A DNA stretch of 64,000 nucleotides, taken from assembly GCA_015179045.1 (NCBI GenBank), contig WHUZ01000045.1:310001-374000 (forward strand), in the 5' to 3' direction. The stretch is from Kalaharituber pfeilii (lineage: Eukaryota > Ascomycota > Pezizomycetes > Pezizales > Pezizaceae). The position numbers and the translations under genes were made by a program. Shown here in pieces: positions 1-10,170 of this stretch. Under the pieces are notes generated by a model, which was not told the origin of the DNA, did not search any database, and saw only the letters and a program-made list of their open reading frames with translations. The stretch's first letter is position 1. Every line of letters begins with the position of its first letter.

Positions 1-1
1 G

Positions 2-1498
2 CTCTTCGAGGCCTCCTTTTCCAGCTACGTGCAGGATCGCCCGCAACAGTACTCGTACTGCCCGACGCCGGACTGCTCCACCGTATACCTCGTCACCCCT
101 CTGGAGTCCGTATTCACATGCAGTCAGTGCTTCCTCAGCATATGCACCGCGTGCCAGGGCCCCGCGCACCACGGCCAGACGTGCACCCAACACAAAGCCG
201 CCATCGATGGCGAGGAGCAGTTCGAGCACTGGAAGGCACATGCAGGCGTCAAGAGTTGCCCAAAATGCCACGTGGACATCGAGAAGAACGATGGGTGCAA
301 CCACATGATTTGCAAGTGCGGCGCGCATCTATGCTGGAGCTGTATGCGCGAGTTCCCACGCGACGCCATTTACGCGCACATGCGGGACGAGTGTTTGGGC
401 ACGGGGATCCCTGGAGAAGCTCAGCCGGCCCGCGCAGACACGCCACCGCCGCCGCTGCCGGAAGGGCTGTTGGACCGGCCGATATTTGTCGACGAGGACA
501 TCAACGCAGCTCGGAATCGTGAGGGTCATTGTGCCATATTCAGAGCCTATATAGCGGGTCGCCACAGGGAGCAAGAAGCAACGATGCAGCAACTCGCGAG
601 GATGCGAAGAGCAGAAGAAGCGAGAGCGCGCATGCAGAGAGAGATGGTGCAAGAGGTGGATGCGGTGCTCCAGAGGATACGAGTGCAGATGGAGAGGGAG
701 CAAGAATTAGCAAGAGCGAATGGAGAGATCGAGGGGGAGCAAGACGAGGCGAGAGTGAATGCAGAGCTTGAGAGGGAGGAACACGAGGCGATACTGAGTA
801 CAGAGCTTGAGAGGGAGCAAGACGAGGGGAGAGTGAATGCAGAGCTTGAGAGGGAGCAGGACGAGGCGAGAGTGAACGCAGAGCTTGAAAGGGCGCGCTT
901 GCAGAGGGAGAGGGAGCAAGAAGAAGCGAGAGCGAATGCAGAGATCGAAAGGGTGCGACTGGAGAGAGAGAGGGAGCAAGAGGAGGCGAGAGCGAATGCA
1001 GAGCTTGAGAGGGCGCGCTTGCAGAGGGAGAGGGAGCAAGAAGAAGCGAGAGCGAATGCAGAGATCGAAAGGGTGCGACTGGAGAGAGAGAGGGAGCAAG
1101 AGGAGGCGAGAGCGAATGCAGAGCTTGAGAGGGCGCGCTTGCAGAGGGAGAGGGAGCAAGAAGAAGCGAGAGCGAATGCAGAGATCGAAAGGGTGCGACT
1201 GGAGAGAGAGAGGGAGCAAGAGGAGGCGAGAGCGAATGCAGAGCTTGAGAGGGCGCGCTTGCAGAGGGAGAGGGAGCAAGAAGAAGCACGAATGAACGAG
1301 GAAGTGGAAATTGCACGCCTCGCAAAGTTGCAAAAGCAGCAGAGAGAGGAACAAGAAACGATGTCGGGGATGCCTTGTTACGAGACGTATCAGAAGGCGG
1401 TAGGGAAAATGGAGGCAAGGGAAAGCGCGGCAAGGGAAAGGGCCGAGCACGAAGGTAGTAAGCAGGAAAAGAGGCAAGAGCATTGTATCGTGACGTGA
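2..1498 (+). CDS. RBR-type (IBR-RING) E3 ubiquitin ligase, 3' part, with repeat-expanded coiled coil
   Basis: The frame is open to the left edge, so the 5' end (RING1) lies outside the window and no start can be given. Counting from the GTG codon at 29, an IBR zinc-binding region spans about residues 11-52 (CPTPDC, CSQC, CTAC, HHGQTC) and a Rcat/RING2 module about 77-105 (CPKC, GCNHM, CWSC). In RBR ligases the cysteine of GCNHM is the one that takes ubiquitin as a thioester before transfer, and it is present here at residue 90. From about residue 180 to the end the protein is Glu/Arg-rich and should form a long charged coiled coil. Residues about 287-425 are copies of a 40-residue unit encoded by near-identical 120-bp DNA repeats. 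The architecture resembles ariadne/parkin-type ligases; the substrate is unknown. The IBR and Rcat calls are firm; the coiled coil is inferred from composition. Confidence 0.85.
   Translation, partial: LFEASFSSYVQDRPQQYSYCPTPDCSTVYLVTPLESVFTCSQCFLSICTACQGPAHHGQTCTQHKAAIDGEEQFEHWKAHAGVKSCPKCHVDIEKNDGCNHMICKCGAHLCWSCMREFPRDAIYAHMRDECLGTGIPGEAQPARADTPPPPLPEGLLDRPIFVDEDINAARNREGHCAIFRAYIAGRHREQEATMQQLARMRRAEEARARMQREMVQEVDAVLQRIRVQMEREQELARANGEIEGEQDEARVNAELEREEHEAILSTELEREQDEGRVNAELEREQDEARVNAELERARLQREREQEEARANAEIERVRLEREREQEEARANAELERARLQREREQEEARANAEIERVRLEREREQEEARANAELERARLQREREQEEARANAEIERVRLEREREQEEARANAELERARLQREREQEEARMNEEVEIARLAKLQKQQREEQETMSGMPCYETYQKAVGKMEARESAARERAEHEGSKQEKRQEHCIVT
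888..1300 (+). repeat. 120-bp coding tandem repeat in the RBR gene
   Basis: The string GCGCGCTTGCAGAGGG recurs at 893, 1013, 1133 and 1253, exactly 120 bp apart, with almost no differences between units. Degenerate 30-60 bp versions of the same Glu-rich unit lead into it from about 690. Because 120 is a multiple of 3, unit gain or loss keeps the reading frame. Confidence 0.95.
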
Positions 1499-2424
1499 TT
1501 TGAATCTGTGTTGCTGAGAAGGGATCGTGAGGTTGTTGAGTTCTTGTCGTGTGGACAATGAGAATATCTTTGCTGTTTTTTTTGTTTTTTTTTGTTTTTT
1601 TTTTCTTCGTTTTGTTCATGACAAAATATGCCATAAAATGATGTTCCTGTTATCAATAAGAATACATATCATCAAGTTCCCAGCCGAACCGTGCAGTTCC
1701 AGTGTTGCAGAGGGGAGGGGGTGGCGTCGCGGGGATATACTCTAGAGTACTGTAGTGAAAAGAGCATTCAGTAGGGATTGAAATGTACTAAAATTTGTAC
1801 CTCGTTTAAATGGGGTCTTGGGCCTTAACATATCAGCAAAGAACACCGTACATATTCACGACGTCAACTGGTGACGTACAATAGCAACGTCTGCAACGGT
1901 TACTTTGGATGCAAGAAAGTTTAATGCTGCCATAGATGCTATTCGGGACTTTTCGTAAAGTGATTTTACTCTGCTGCTGCGCTACTTGCATGAGTAAGTG
2001 CTGAGAATTCCGGTCCGGTCCGACTTGGCTTTTTTGAACTGCTAGCTCCAGTGCTTGATCTTTTCTCTAGAATTTATAGCATATGCCAGATTAGCAGTCG
2101 CACTGCTTCCGATTGTTCTAAACCGGGTCTTGTGCAAGCGATATCTGAAACAAGACAATTCACCGCTCCGAATCCGACGAACTGCTGCGCACTGGGTTGG
2201 GGGATAGTAGGCATGTGGGCGAGGCGCATTTGCGAGGAGGAACCATGCGGGGAGTGTGGAACGCAGAGCACGTGGTCTCCGAGTGCACCGAGCTGCGGAG
2301 ACCCAAGCGGAAGAAGTAGAACGGGAAAGTGGCGACCTGAAATTTGCTAGGAGATCGTAGCGGAGAAGGGGAGGCAGGATGGAGTCCAGTCAAGTACATG
2401 TAGTAGTTCGCTAGCATCGACTTG
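1499..2424. other. Intergenic, no gene recognised
   Basis: Only short unsupported frames are present. A run of interrupted thymines at 1576-1606 has no target duplication or family tail that I can see. Confidence 0.5.
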
Positions 2425-2471
2425 AGCCCTGCCATGGCGAACAGCTGCAAGCGGGGTTACGTGCAATAAAC

Positions 2472-2499
<28 letters not shown>
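2425..2499 (+). mobile_element. Short retroposon, family A
   Basis: Body GCCATGGCGAACAGCTGC...GGGGTTACGTG followed by about 28 A. A 7-bp duplication CGACTTG flanks it at 2418-2424 and 2505-2511. Confidence 0.8.
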
Positions 2500-2503
<4 letters not shown>

Positions 2504-2511
2504 ACGACTTG

Positions 2512-3436
2512 GGATAGCCGAGAGGCTGGGGGTACGTCGACGCGCACGTGTGTATGTAGGTAGACTTTGTTACAAGTAGACTCTCGATACTAGCATGTCC
2601 GACATAAGAATATATTTGATATAAAGATCTACCCCCGTCAGTCACATGAAAATTAAGAATAACGAATATTCTTACGTTTCCTGCTCTTTCACCATATACA
2701 ATCTGATACTGAGCAAAGGCTCAACGCAAGAACCTGCGATAGTAATCAATTCCTCTACCCGGAAGAAGTAAGTTTGATAAGATCGAGGAAAGAATTTTAG
2801 CTTCCTATGCTCCTGCAGATTTCTGATGCGGAGACCCCCCGCCACCATCTCGCATAACATACCAAGCAGCCTTATAATTAGCGGCAATCGCTTCGGCAAC
2901 AAATTGTAAAAAGAGAAGCATCGCATCGCAAAATTACCGATTTTCTCCTCTTAGCACTTTTTCGGACTTCAATCTTTCCAGATATTCTTCTCTGTTTGCT
3001 ATACCTCCTTGAGCCTGTTTTAACACCTCGTTTATATTCCGCACCTTTTCCTATATATCTTTGAGCATTTCCTGTTCTTAGTTCTATATTTAATATAAGA
3101 ATATAGCCCCCGCCGCCCGATGAGATTCTTATATCGAGAGTGTGCGGTAAATACTTAGTTTGTAACCTGACCCAGGTATATGGGTCCCTGACAGACCAGT
3201 GGTAGCATATATGCTGATTTGTGATCTCCCCCATCAAAACAAGTCATTGATCCGCAAAGGTTTCATTCCTGCTTCTTGCCGCTGGTTTCAAGCTTGTCCT
3301 GCCTTCACTCAGGTCATCGCTGTCTCCATCTTACGTTCCTGCTTACCAGATTCCATCTTCCTCAATGTACCATCCCATTGCTCTTCTGCTCGCGTCAAGC
3401 GCCACTGCATTTAGACATCTATATTTTATACTCACC
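2512..3436. other. Intergenic; possible degenerate family C tail near 3165-3235
   Basis: At 3165-3185 the text TGACCCAGGTATATGGGTCC matches the segment found just upstream of family C tails at 10055 and 58855, but the hairpin and poly(A) are eroded. No gene recognised. Confidence 0.4.
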
Positions 3437-3450
3437 AACAATGGTTGACT

Positions 3451-3503
3451 TCCCTGCCATAGGCTTGTATGCGGGGTTGTCTGAACTAAAAAAAACAAAA
3501 AAA
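3451..3503 (+). mobile_element. Short retroposon, family C
   Basis: Body CCCTGCCATAGGC...TGCGGGGTTG ends in an interrupted A tail. A 14-bp perfect duplication AACAATGGTTGACT flanks it at 3437-3450 and 3504-3517. Confidence 0.9.
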
Positions 3504-3654
3504 AACAATGGTTGACTATCCTGGCCGAAGCCGCTCCGCACGAGGCAATGTGACCTGCGATCCGTCATCGCCTATGCAAATGTGATTTCCCCGCGATAAC
3601 GCCTACGTAGACATCGCCAAGATTGGGCTAGGGTCTATAAACTCGCCGGTCCAT

Positions 3655-3707
3655 AAAGTATTGGAACGGCTGACTAATTATGCGCCAGTCAGCCGTTCAA
3701 ATACTTT
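3655..3707. repeat. 53-bp imperfect palindrome
   Basis: AAAGTATTGGAACGGCTGAC on the left is the inverse of GTCAGCCGTTCAAATACTTT on the right, separated by about 11 bp. The arm resembles the TIR-like motif near 16624 (GTCAGGCGTCCGAATACTTT), so this may be two transposon ends left head to head. Confidence 0.6.
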
Positions 3708-3912
3708 TTGGTAGGTGCAAGGCAAGTACACGCCGCTGAGCTGCTCAAGGCGGTGTTATTGTAATGTCTCCACCCAACTCGCAATTGCCCTCTTTGTTGA
3801 GGACTCATAGTCCTCCGTAACTGCGTGTGAGTATTGTTCATCACAAGAAGAATCAAAGATAAGAGGGCGTTGTTGGCGCTATCAATAAGCGGCATTACAA
3901 GGCCAGGTTCTA

Positions 3913-3976
3913 ACCCTGCCATGGCCAAGTGCTACAAGCGGGGTTATGTGATTAAAAAAAAAAAAAAAAAAAAAAA
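3913..3976 (+). mobile_element. Short retroposon, family A
   Basis: Body ACCCTGCCATGGCCAAGTGC...GGGGTTATGTGATT with about 23 A. The duplication GGCCAGGTTCTA is at 3901-3912 and 3977-3988. Confidence 0.92.
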
Positions 3977-4011
3977 GGCCAGGTTCTATCATAGCCTGAT
4001 CGGCGCTTATA

Positions 4012-4603
4012 CAGTCAGACCTTGCTATAACGAACACGTAAAATTTGGCCCTTTCTTTTCGTTATAGCAAGGTTTTCGTTATAAAAAATTGTGACAAATT
4101 AGTCATGCATCCTTGGCAGCTGAGTTCGGACTCCTCAACAGTTATTGCAGCACATTTCGTATTGACTTACTAACATAGGAAATAACCAAATCAAGAAATA
4201 TTCGAGATTATAAAATAAAGCGTTTTTTTTTTTTTTTTTTCACGTGACCCCGCATGCAGCTGTTCGCCAAGGCAGGGCATAAAATAAAGCGTAAGTGAAT
4301 CTTGAAGTAACAGAAATCTGTAACGGACTGCCTTCGGTCCCGATTAGCACTCAGTAATTAGAACCAGTCAAGATGGATTGTCAGGGGAGTTTCTATAGAT
4401 TTCATTTGCCACTTTTCGTAATAGCAAGAACAATTTGTATGTAGACAGAAATAACTTCCCCTAAATTTTCTTTCGTTTCGTTATTTGGTGGGATTTCGTT
4501 ATAGCAAGGGCAGAATAGGTGGAGAGGGAAATCGCCGAGGGCAGTGCGTTCGTAATAGCAAGGTTTTCGCTATAGCGGGGTTCGTTATAGCAAGGTCTGA
4601 CTG
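4012..4603. mobile_element. MITE with 24-bp TIRs and TA target site (pogo/Tc1-like)
   Basis: The left end CAGTCAGACCTTGCTATAAC (continuing GAAC) at 4012-4035 is inverted perfectly at 4580-4603, and TA dinucleotides abut both ends (4010-4011 and 4604-4605). Subterminal copies of TCGTTATAGCAAGG occur near both ends. There is no transposase frame, so it is non-autonomous. A family A retroposon has inserted inside it at 4223-4278. Confidence 0.9.
4223..4278 (-). mobile_element. Short retroposon, family A, nested in the MITE
   Basis: About 18 T then CACGTGACCCCGCATGCAGC...GGCAGGGC. A perfect 13-bp duplication ATAAAATAAAGCG is at 4210-4222 and 4279-4291, so this insertion is younger than the MITE. 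Confidence 0.95.
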
Positions 4604-4605
4604 TA

Positions 4606-5011
4606 ATCATTTAGTTGCCGATGCTTTGCATAAATCAATCAGCCGCGTTCACGTAAGGCCCCCAAATTTTCATGCGGGTGTGATAGCAATTAGCCAATAG
4701 ATTTCCGGTTCTCAAATTTCATTGCCCCGCTTCTGTTCTAAGGGCACTGAAATTCTGCGGCCCAGTAACACTACTTTCTCCACACCCAGATGCTGTGAGC
4801 CAGAGATGGGAATACGGGGTATCCATGTTGTGCGTCCCCACTAATGATCCACAAGTGGGAGAATTGTGAAAAAGGAAAAGAGCAAGATGAGGTGATTAAA
4901 TAAGGGCATTACTCACCCCTGTACGTAGACAAAACAACAAACGCCTGACTATCTTTTCCCTACTACTGCAGTTTGATTATTTAGCTCTGCAACCCAAGTC
5001 AGAACCGTGCA
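4606..5011. other. Intergenic upstream of the lectin-like candidate
   Basis: No frame of interest; presumably the 5' flank of the gene beginning at 5012. Confidence 0.4.
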
Positions 5012-5711
5012 ATGTCAAGCGTGAGTATTCTAATCAGCATAACTGGATGGTCTAGTGGAGCTGACTTCTCTGTTTGCAGATTCAACCGTTGCCTGACGGT
5101 CGATATGACATATATAGCAGCGTCAGGCCAAGTGGCCGAGCTTTATATCTTCATGCCTTTGTTCCAGGCACACCAATCCACTATAATGACGTCGGCATAA
5201 GCGTTGTCAGTAAAACGATCTGGGTGCTTTCCTACCAGCCCTCGAGGGGAGCTTACTGGATCTGGGAAGAGGGCAAAGAAAAAGTCCTGGATGTGTTCCA
5301 ATGCATTCGTGGAGCAGTTGTCTCACATCCGCACCATGGTGGAGAAAATCAACTTTGGGCAATTCGAAGACACTTTCAACCAAGTGGAGGGTTTGTTTCT
5401 TTTCCAACACCGATTTAGTTGGCTGAACATGACATTGACTTGGAGCTAGTGGCTGGACATTGACACCCCTCTCTGATCCACATCTGGCACTCACCTTGAG
5501 AAAAGATGCTCGAAATAAAGTCATAAATCCAGCCATAGTGGAACCCGTCCCACCAAATAGTGCCCCTGAAGGGCGCCATTTGTGGATTTTCACCCCGACG
5601 GAAACACCAGGGACAGTTGGATTCGGTACCAAGAGTGGTGGAAAGGCATTCGTGCTTAACACGGAAACATTGGATGGTATGGCCACGCGGATGGAAAAAT
5701 TCCCCGAATAA
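5012..5711 (+). CDS. Putative ricin-B/CBM13-type beta-trefoil lectin domain protein
   Basis: A small first exon (5012-5020, Met-Ser-Ser) is followed by a 59-nt intron 5021-5079 (GTGAGT...TTTGCAG) and an exon from 5080 that reads QPLPDGRYDIYS, GTPIHYND, a VLDVF segment and GGENQLWAIRR. The alternation of DGxY, VLDV and xNQxW-like motifs is that of ricin-B beta-trefoil repeats. A second intron probably starts near 5390; a later frame ending at 5709 contains EGRHLWIFTP, which would fit a further repeat. Such domains bind sugars; in fungi many are intracellular or secreted lectins without enzymatic activity. No catalytic domain is attached. The antisense frame of 183 residues is considered a shadow. 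Exon 3 boundaries are uncertain and the family call is from motif spacing only. Confidence 0.4.
5021..5079 (+). other. Predicted 59-nt intron
   Basis: Donor GTGAGT, acceptor TTTGCAG and a possible branch site GCTGAC 15 nt before the acceptor. Removing it joins the ATG to the lectin-like frame. Confidence 0.5.
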
Positions 5712-6037
5712 TAGCGTCTTATTACGATCTTCACCTGGCATGCTTTGAAAATGTGCAAGGGACGTTTACAGCACGTATATGACGGTGCAGAACGAGTGGA
5801 GATGATACAAAATCAAAGCGAAGGTGATATTAGTAGTTCTTACGTATAAAACAATAAAGGGCGTAGTTGTGAGAGCCTACCGACAAGTAGCATTCAAGTG
5901 CAAAGTAGTACTACAAAGATAGAATTCAAGCGCATGCAGGCTTATACTAGAATCTATTTAGCATACGTCGGCATGGGATCGACAAATACAGTTGCTACGA
6001 ATATGTCCAGCTGTGAAAGATCCCTTGCAATAAACTA
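5712..6037. other. Intergenic, nothing recognised
   Basis: No coding potential or repeat identified between the lectin-like candidate and the outer foldback element. Confidence 0.4.
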
Positions 6038-7474
6038 CTGTATACGATGGTGAAACGGACCACGACGCAGAATAGGATCCGCAAATTTTGCAAAATAAAA
6101 AATTTAGATTTATTTCCCCCATAGTCTTATTGCTTTCATATTGCTACTTTCTCCACTTGTTCTAGATACTTCGATAGTGCGAGAGTGGGGTATTGGAGTT
6201 GGTAAGGTATGTGTGAGGTAGTGGTCTGTGCGCTGGGGTGAGTGGGGGCCAGTCACTCAACTGACACTCACCTCTACTGTAATTCACCACCAAGCGGGCC
6301 ACACCGGCAATCGGGACACCTTCGTCACCAAAACTGCACAACTTTCGCACTCAACATCTCAACAACCACAACAGCATTTGTTAATGTGCTTTATGTAGGT
6401 AGCAATCAAAGGGCCACTCTTGCGATCTAGCACTTATGCCTGCTCATGCGAAGGAATTATGGCTTGTCGCATTTCTATCAGAAGGCTTGCATTTATTTTG
6501 CATGGGATGCCCATACAAAATGTTCGCAAGACTAGAATGTAGTCCTACTCTTCAACGTTAATTACATTACCTATGATATTACATGTCAAGAGTCGTCTGA
6601 AGAGCCGTAGGAAGGTGGTGTATTAATTTGGCGTAATCTATTGAACTGTAGATTTGGCAACACAATTTATCTACTTTTGGGGAGTTGTTCTCATACAAAC
6701 GCTCTTTATAGGAATATGCTATTGTGAAAAATTTCACAATCACTCCAGATATTACCTAACTATGATGCTCATATATTCCTAATGAGCGATCCTGTTACAT
6801 GTGAGTGTCAGGATATTTTTTTTGTATTTATTGCAGGTGCAGCGTACAGAATTCGATAGCGGTGGCACTTGTATGGGCATCCCAAACAAATAAATGCCAA
6901 GCCTTCTTATGGAAATGCGACAAGCCATAATTCCTTCTCACCTACAATTTTTGAGCAGGCAAAAGTGCTAGATTGCAAGAATGGCCCTTTGGTTAATACC
7001 TACATAAAACACTAAAAAATGCTGTTGTGGTTGTTGAGATATTCAGTGCGAAAGTTGTGCAGTTTTGGTGACGAAGGTGTCCCGATTGCCGGTATGGCCC
7101 GCTTGGTGGTGAATTACAGTAATTCCAGATGCGCAACTCTTGCTGAAGTTTTCAGAAAATACTCTAAGTATTCTAGGGCATTGTCTGCACATAATTAATC
7201 CTCTACTGGGCTGGAAATTGGAAAGGAAGATATTCTGAGTATCACTATGGTCAGAATTACTACTTGATTGATAACCTACCCACTGGCCCCAACCCATTCC
7301 AGCACACACTACTCCACACATACCTTACCAACTCCAATACCCCACTCTCGCACTACCGAAGTATCTAGAACAAGTGGAGAAAGTAGCAATATGAAAGCAA
7401 TAAGACCATGGGGGAAATAAATCTAAATTTTTTATTGTGCAATATTTGGTGATCCGCTTCACCGTCGTATACAG
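6038..7474. mobile_element. Outer long-TIR (about 215 bp) foldback element with TA sites
   Basis: About 6038-6255 is the imperfect inverse of 7260-7474: CTGTATACGATGGTGAAACG at the left matches CACCGTCGTATACAG at the right, and the match continues inward through GGTATGTGTG and GGGGCCAGT. TA lies at both borders (6036-6037, 7475-7476). No transposase is visible. A second TA-flanked inverted-repeat element is nested inside. Confidence 0.85.
6277..7119. mobile_element. Inner TA-flanked element with about 103-bp TIRs
   Basis: The left arm CTGTAATTCACCACC...CAACAGCATTT (from 6277) is inverted at 7017-7119 (AAATGCTGTTGTGG...GGTGGTGAATTACAG) with TA on both sides (6275-6276, 7120-7121). The end sequence CTGTAATTCACC is shared with the element at 46516-47375, so both belong to one family. 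Confidence 0.88.
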
Positions 7475-7490
7475 TAGTGTCCGGAAGGTC

Positions 7491-7554
7491 TTTTTTTTTT
7501 TTTTTTTTTTTTTTGTCACGTGACCCCGCGTGCAGCTGTTCGCCATGGCAGGGC
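7491..7554 (-). mobile_element. Short retroposon, family A
   Basis: About 24 T, then GTCACGTGACCCCGCGTGCA...GCCATGGCAGGGC. A perfect 12-bp duplication GTCCGGAAGGTC is at 7479-7490 and 7555-7566. Confidence 0.95.
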
Positions 7555-7740
7555 GTCCGGAAGGTCAACCGTGTACTTGATGTAGTGAGAGCCGGTGTCT
7601 TATGGCCTTCCAGCGCTTAGTGAGTGTGTCATTCAGCTGTCACCTCGCAACATGGTACTCAGACAGACTGATCGTGAGTGCACCGTGTACCCAACGCGCT
7701 CAACTGTAACGTTCAGTCTTTTGTAGGAGCACTGCAGAGT

Positions 7741-7805
7741 TTTTTTTTTTTTTTTTTTTTTTTACATCACATAACCCCGCTTGCAGCGCCATGCCATGGC
7801 AGGGT
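7741..7805 (-). mobile_element. Short retroposon, family A
   Basis: T23, then ACATCACATAACCCCGC...CATGGCAGGGT. A perfect 14-bp duplication GAGCACTGCAGAGT is at 7727-7740 and 7806-7819. Confidence 0.96.
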
Positions 7806-7941
7806 GAGCACTGCAGAGTGTTTTCATGCCTTTAAACACTGTTCACTGAAAACAACGTAAAAGTTCCAAATAACCAATGTAATTTGGCCTTGGTGGGACA
7901 AATTACGGCTAAGTAATATGGTTGAAAGGAGACTACGGAGC

Positions 7942-8368
7942 TGTCACGGGCCTACCCAGAGAGGCTGGGGATATCCACGTGAGTTGCCCCGTAAGGCTGC
8001 TAGTGACCATTCGGCCTGATCAACCGATAGCTACAGCAGGGCAATACAATTGACAGGTCGGGTCATGGAAGCGTATCACAAGCGGAGCGCATGGTTGAGT
8101 GAGTTGCGCCACTGAATGGCAAGAGTACGCGTAGGCTTGTTGTGCACAGCCTCAGACGTTGTTACTGATTCTTAAGCGTTGACATCGATTGCTAAGCGTT
8201 GATATCGGTTGTTAAGCATAGATAGCATAAGCAATAGAACATACAGTGGGCGTGCGCGGGGAGCTGACTATATCACGAGGGCCCTCTGCCCTCGAGAGAA
8301 GGTCAAGCTTCAAGCGTTGTCCTAAGTTACACCCTCACTTTAGCTACATCATCGTAGACTCCGTAACA
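7942..8368. mobile_element. Solo LTR, 427 bp
   Basis: Ends are TGTCACGGG...CCGTAACA, the TG...CA pattern of LTRs, with a perfect 5-bp duplication GGAGC at 7937-7941 and 8369-8373. Internal short repeats of GTTGAYATCGRTTG lie at about 8165-8215. No internal retrotransposon sequence flanks it, so it is probably the product of LTR-LTR recombination. Confidence 0.85.
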
Positions 8369-8536
8369 GGAGCTACATGAGAGCATTTTTTAAAAGGAAT
8401 CCACAAAAGCCTGGCTCCTTCCCCCCTAGCGAGCAGTGCCACAAGTGGTGAAGATAACCATTTCAGCACTCTTGAAAAGGGAATGAGTCAAGGCAGTGCA
8501 CTATATTATAAACTTTAGAACCTAGAACAACCTTGG

Positions 8537-9092
8537 TTTTTTTTTTTTTTTTTTTTTTTTTTTATTTCACGTAACCCTGCTTGCAGCTGTTCGGCATGGC
8601 AGGGTCCCTGGACCGAAGTCCTTATGGCCCGGAGACAGGCACCTGTGCAACTACATACAAAAACGTCCCCTTATATGACATCGACAACATAAAACTGCCC
8701 CTTCCGGAACTTGAGGAACTTGGCTCCGTGTCTTGGGCAGGTGACATAGGAAGTAAAGAGCGACGAGACTCTCCCCTCACACCACTCCAAGCACTCTTCT
8801 TCTTGTTCTACCACTGCTTCATCCACGTCCATCCTGTCCTCCAGCTCCTTCCCCTTCTCTCTTGTACCCACTCCATTCCACTCGTATAATTCCGAGTGCA
8901 ACCATCTCCCCGGCAACCTTACCTTCACAGGTTTTTGGCCATCCGATTCTACCTCCCTTTTAGGTAGATTATTACCGAGCTAGTCTTCTTCCCTTCCCTC
9001 CTCTCCTTCTTCAACAACCATCGGGCTGCAACTATGCTCCCCACCCATGGGTTCGCCTTCTCCATCCAGTCCCTAACCTTTCCCAGCTTTTT
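8537..9092 (-). mobile_element. LINE derivative: ORF1-like domain joined to a family A 3' tail
   Basis: A perfect 11-bp duplication AACAACCTTGG (8526-8536, 9093-9103) bounds a 556-bp insert. Read on the minus strand it starts in a gag-like ORF1 (LGKVRDWMEKANP, KKTSSVIIYLKG, KVRLPGRWL, stops and frameshifts included) and ends with the family A hairpin and poly(A) (poly-T at 8537-8563). This copy ties family A to a LINE lineage. ORF2 is missing entirely. Confidence 0.85.
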
Positions 9093-9103
9093 AACAACCT
9101 TGG

Positions 9104-9967
9104 GTAAGGAGCTCCTGTAAATAGATATATATGAGGTCATAGCAGGCATTCGAGCTTTAGATTATATGAGACAATTTCTTATAAGGAACCTGCGGTGGAA
9201 GGTAACCACACCCCGACATAGCTCAAGGGAGGTCCCTTATGGTTGAAAAAATCGATAATTATGTAGCAATGTAATTTCGCATATAGAATGAAGAGAACAA
9301 GAATCCCAAATGTAGAATGGAGCATCAGTAAGTGAAAATTGTAAGATAGCGCAGATTTGCGTTCAGTCCATAAAACGTATGTGGAGGGAATAACAGTAAC
9401 AGCACCAATAGAAAAAGAATGCAATAATGCACACAGTGGGGGGTGGCAACTCGGGTGTACGTACGCCTAAAATCACACTTCGGAATGAAATTCTACGATA
9501 CCCGGTGTGGTGGTGAGCACGGTATCAGTGGAAAGAAAATGGCTGAACGCGGCCCGGAGCAGCACTTGTCGGTAGGGGCATATCATGATGCGCATATATG
9601 CTGAACAAGCGATCTATTATTTAAGAAGCGAGATGTGGATGTGTAGGTTTGGTCAGAAGGCGAAGGTCGTCTATAAATTGTATGTAGATAGGACTGTATG
9701 GGACATCCGATATAGACCAGGCATCGCGGACAACACTACAGGCATATATAATATCTTTCTTGACAGTTGGCCATTGAGACTGCTCTTAAGACCTCGTTCC
9801 GCCAGCTCTAGATACCGGTATCTAGTGCAAGACAGTGGATGCCGTTGAGCCTTCCTTTTTACACCGGTAAGCTGTTATGCTGAATCAATGCATTCAGAAA
9901 TCTCACGTGGTCACAAAATTGTGCTGTTAAATAGAGCATAGTATGCTGTCGTTTTCAATCTACCCTC
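9104..9967. other. Intergenic, nothing recognised
   Basis: Short frames only; none has family motifs. Confidence 0.4.
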
Positions 9968-9980
9968 TTGGGCCACCTTC

Positions 9981-10115
9981 TTTTTTTTTTTTTTTTTTGT
10001 TATTCACGGAACCCCGCATACAGGCTACCAGCCTATGGCAGGGACCCATATACCCGGGTCAGGTTAAAACAGCTACCTATCTACACTACATACACGCTTG
10101 GTACACGACGTACCC
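9981..10115 (-). mobile_element. Retroposon, family C, 135 bp
   Basis: T18 then the family C hairpin (AGGCTACCAGCCT) and about 75 bp of upstream LINE 3' sequence with TACCCGGGTCAGG. A 13-bp duplication TTGGGCCACCTTC is at 9968-9980 and 10116-10128. Confidence 0.93.
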
Positions 10116-10170
10116 TTGGGCCACCTTCAATCAGCAAATGTAACCTGTAAATAATACAAGTACTGTATCA

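Noticed and set aside
540..1634. Long minus-strand frames opposite the RBR gene
   Set aside because: They are shadows of the Glu/Arg repeat; a 120-bp repeat keeps all frames open if one unit lacks stops.
2425..2499. Interpreting A/B/C tails as tRNA-like SINE heads or tRNA genes
   Set aside because: No A-box/B-box pair or cloverleaf is present, and longer copies show LINE coding sequence upstream.
5012..5711. Reading the beta-trefoil candidate as a ricin-type toxin
   Set aside because: Only sugar-binding-type repeats are suggested; there is no N-glycosidase or other enzymatic domain.
5207..5758. 183-residue minus frame over the lectin-like candidate
   Set aside because: The plus strand has an intron with correct signals and beta-trefoil-like motifs; the minus frame has none.
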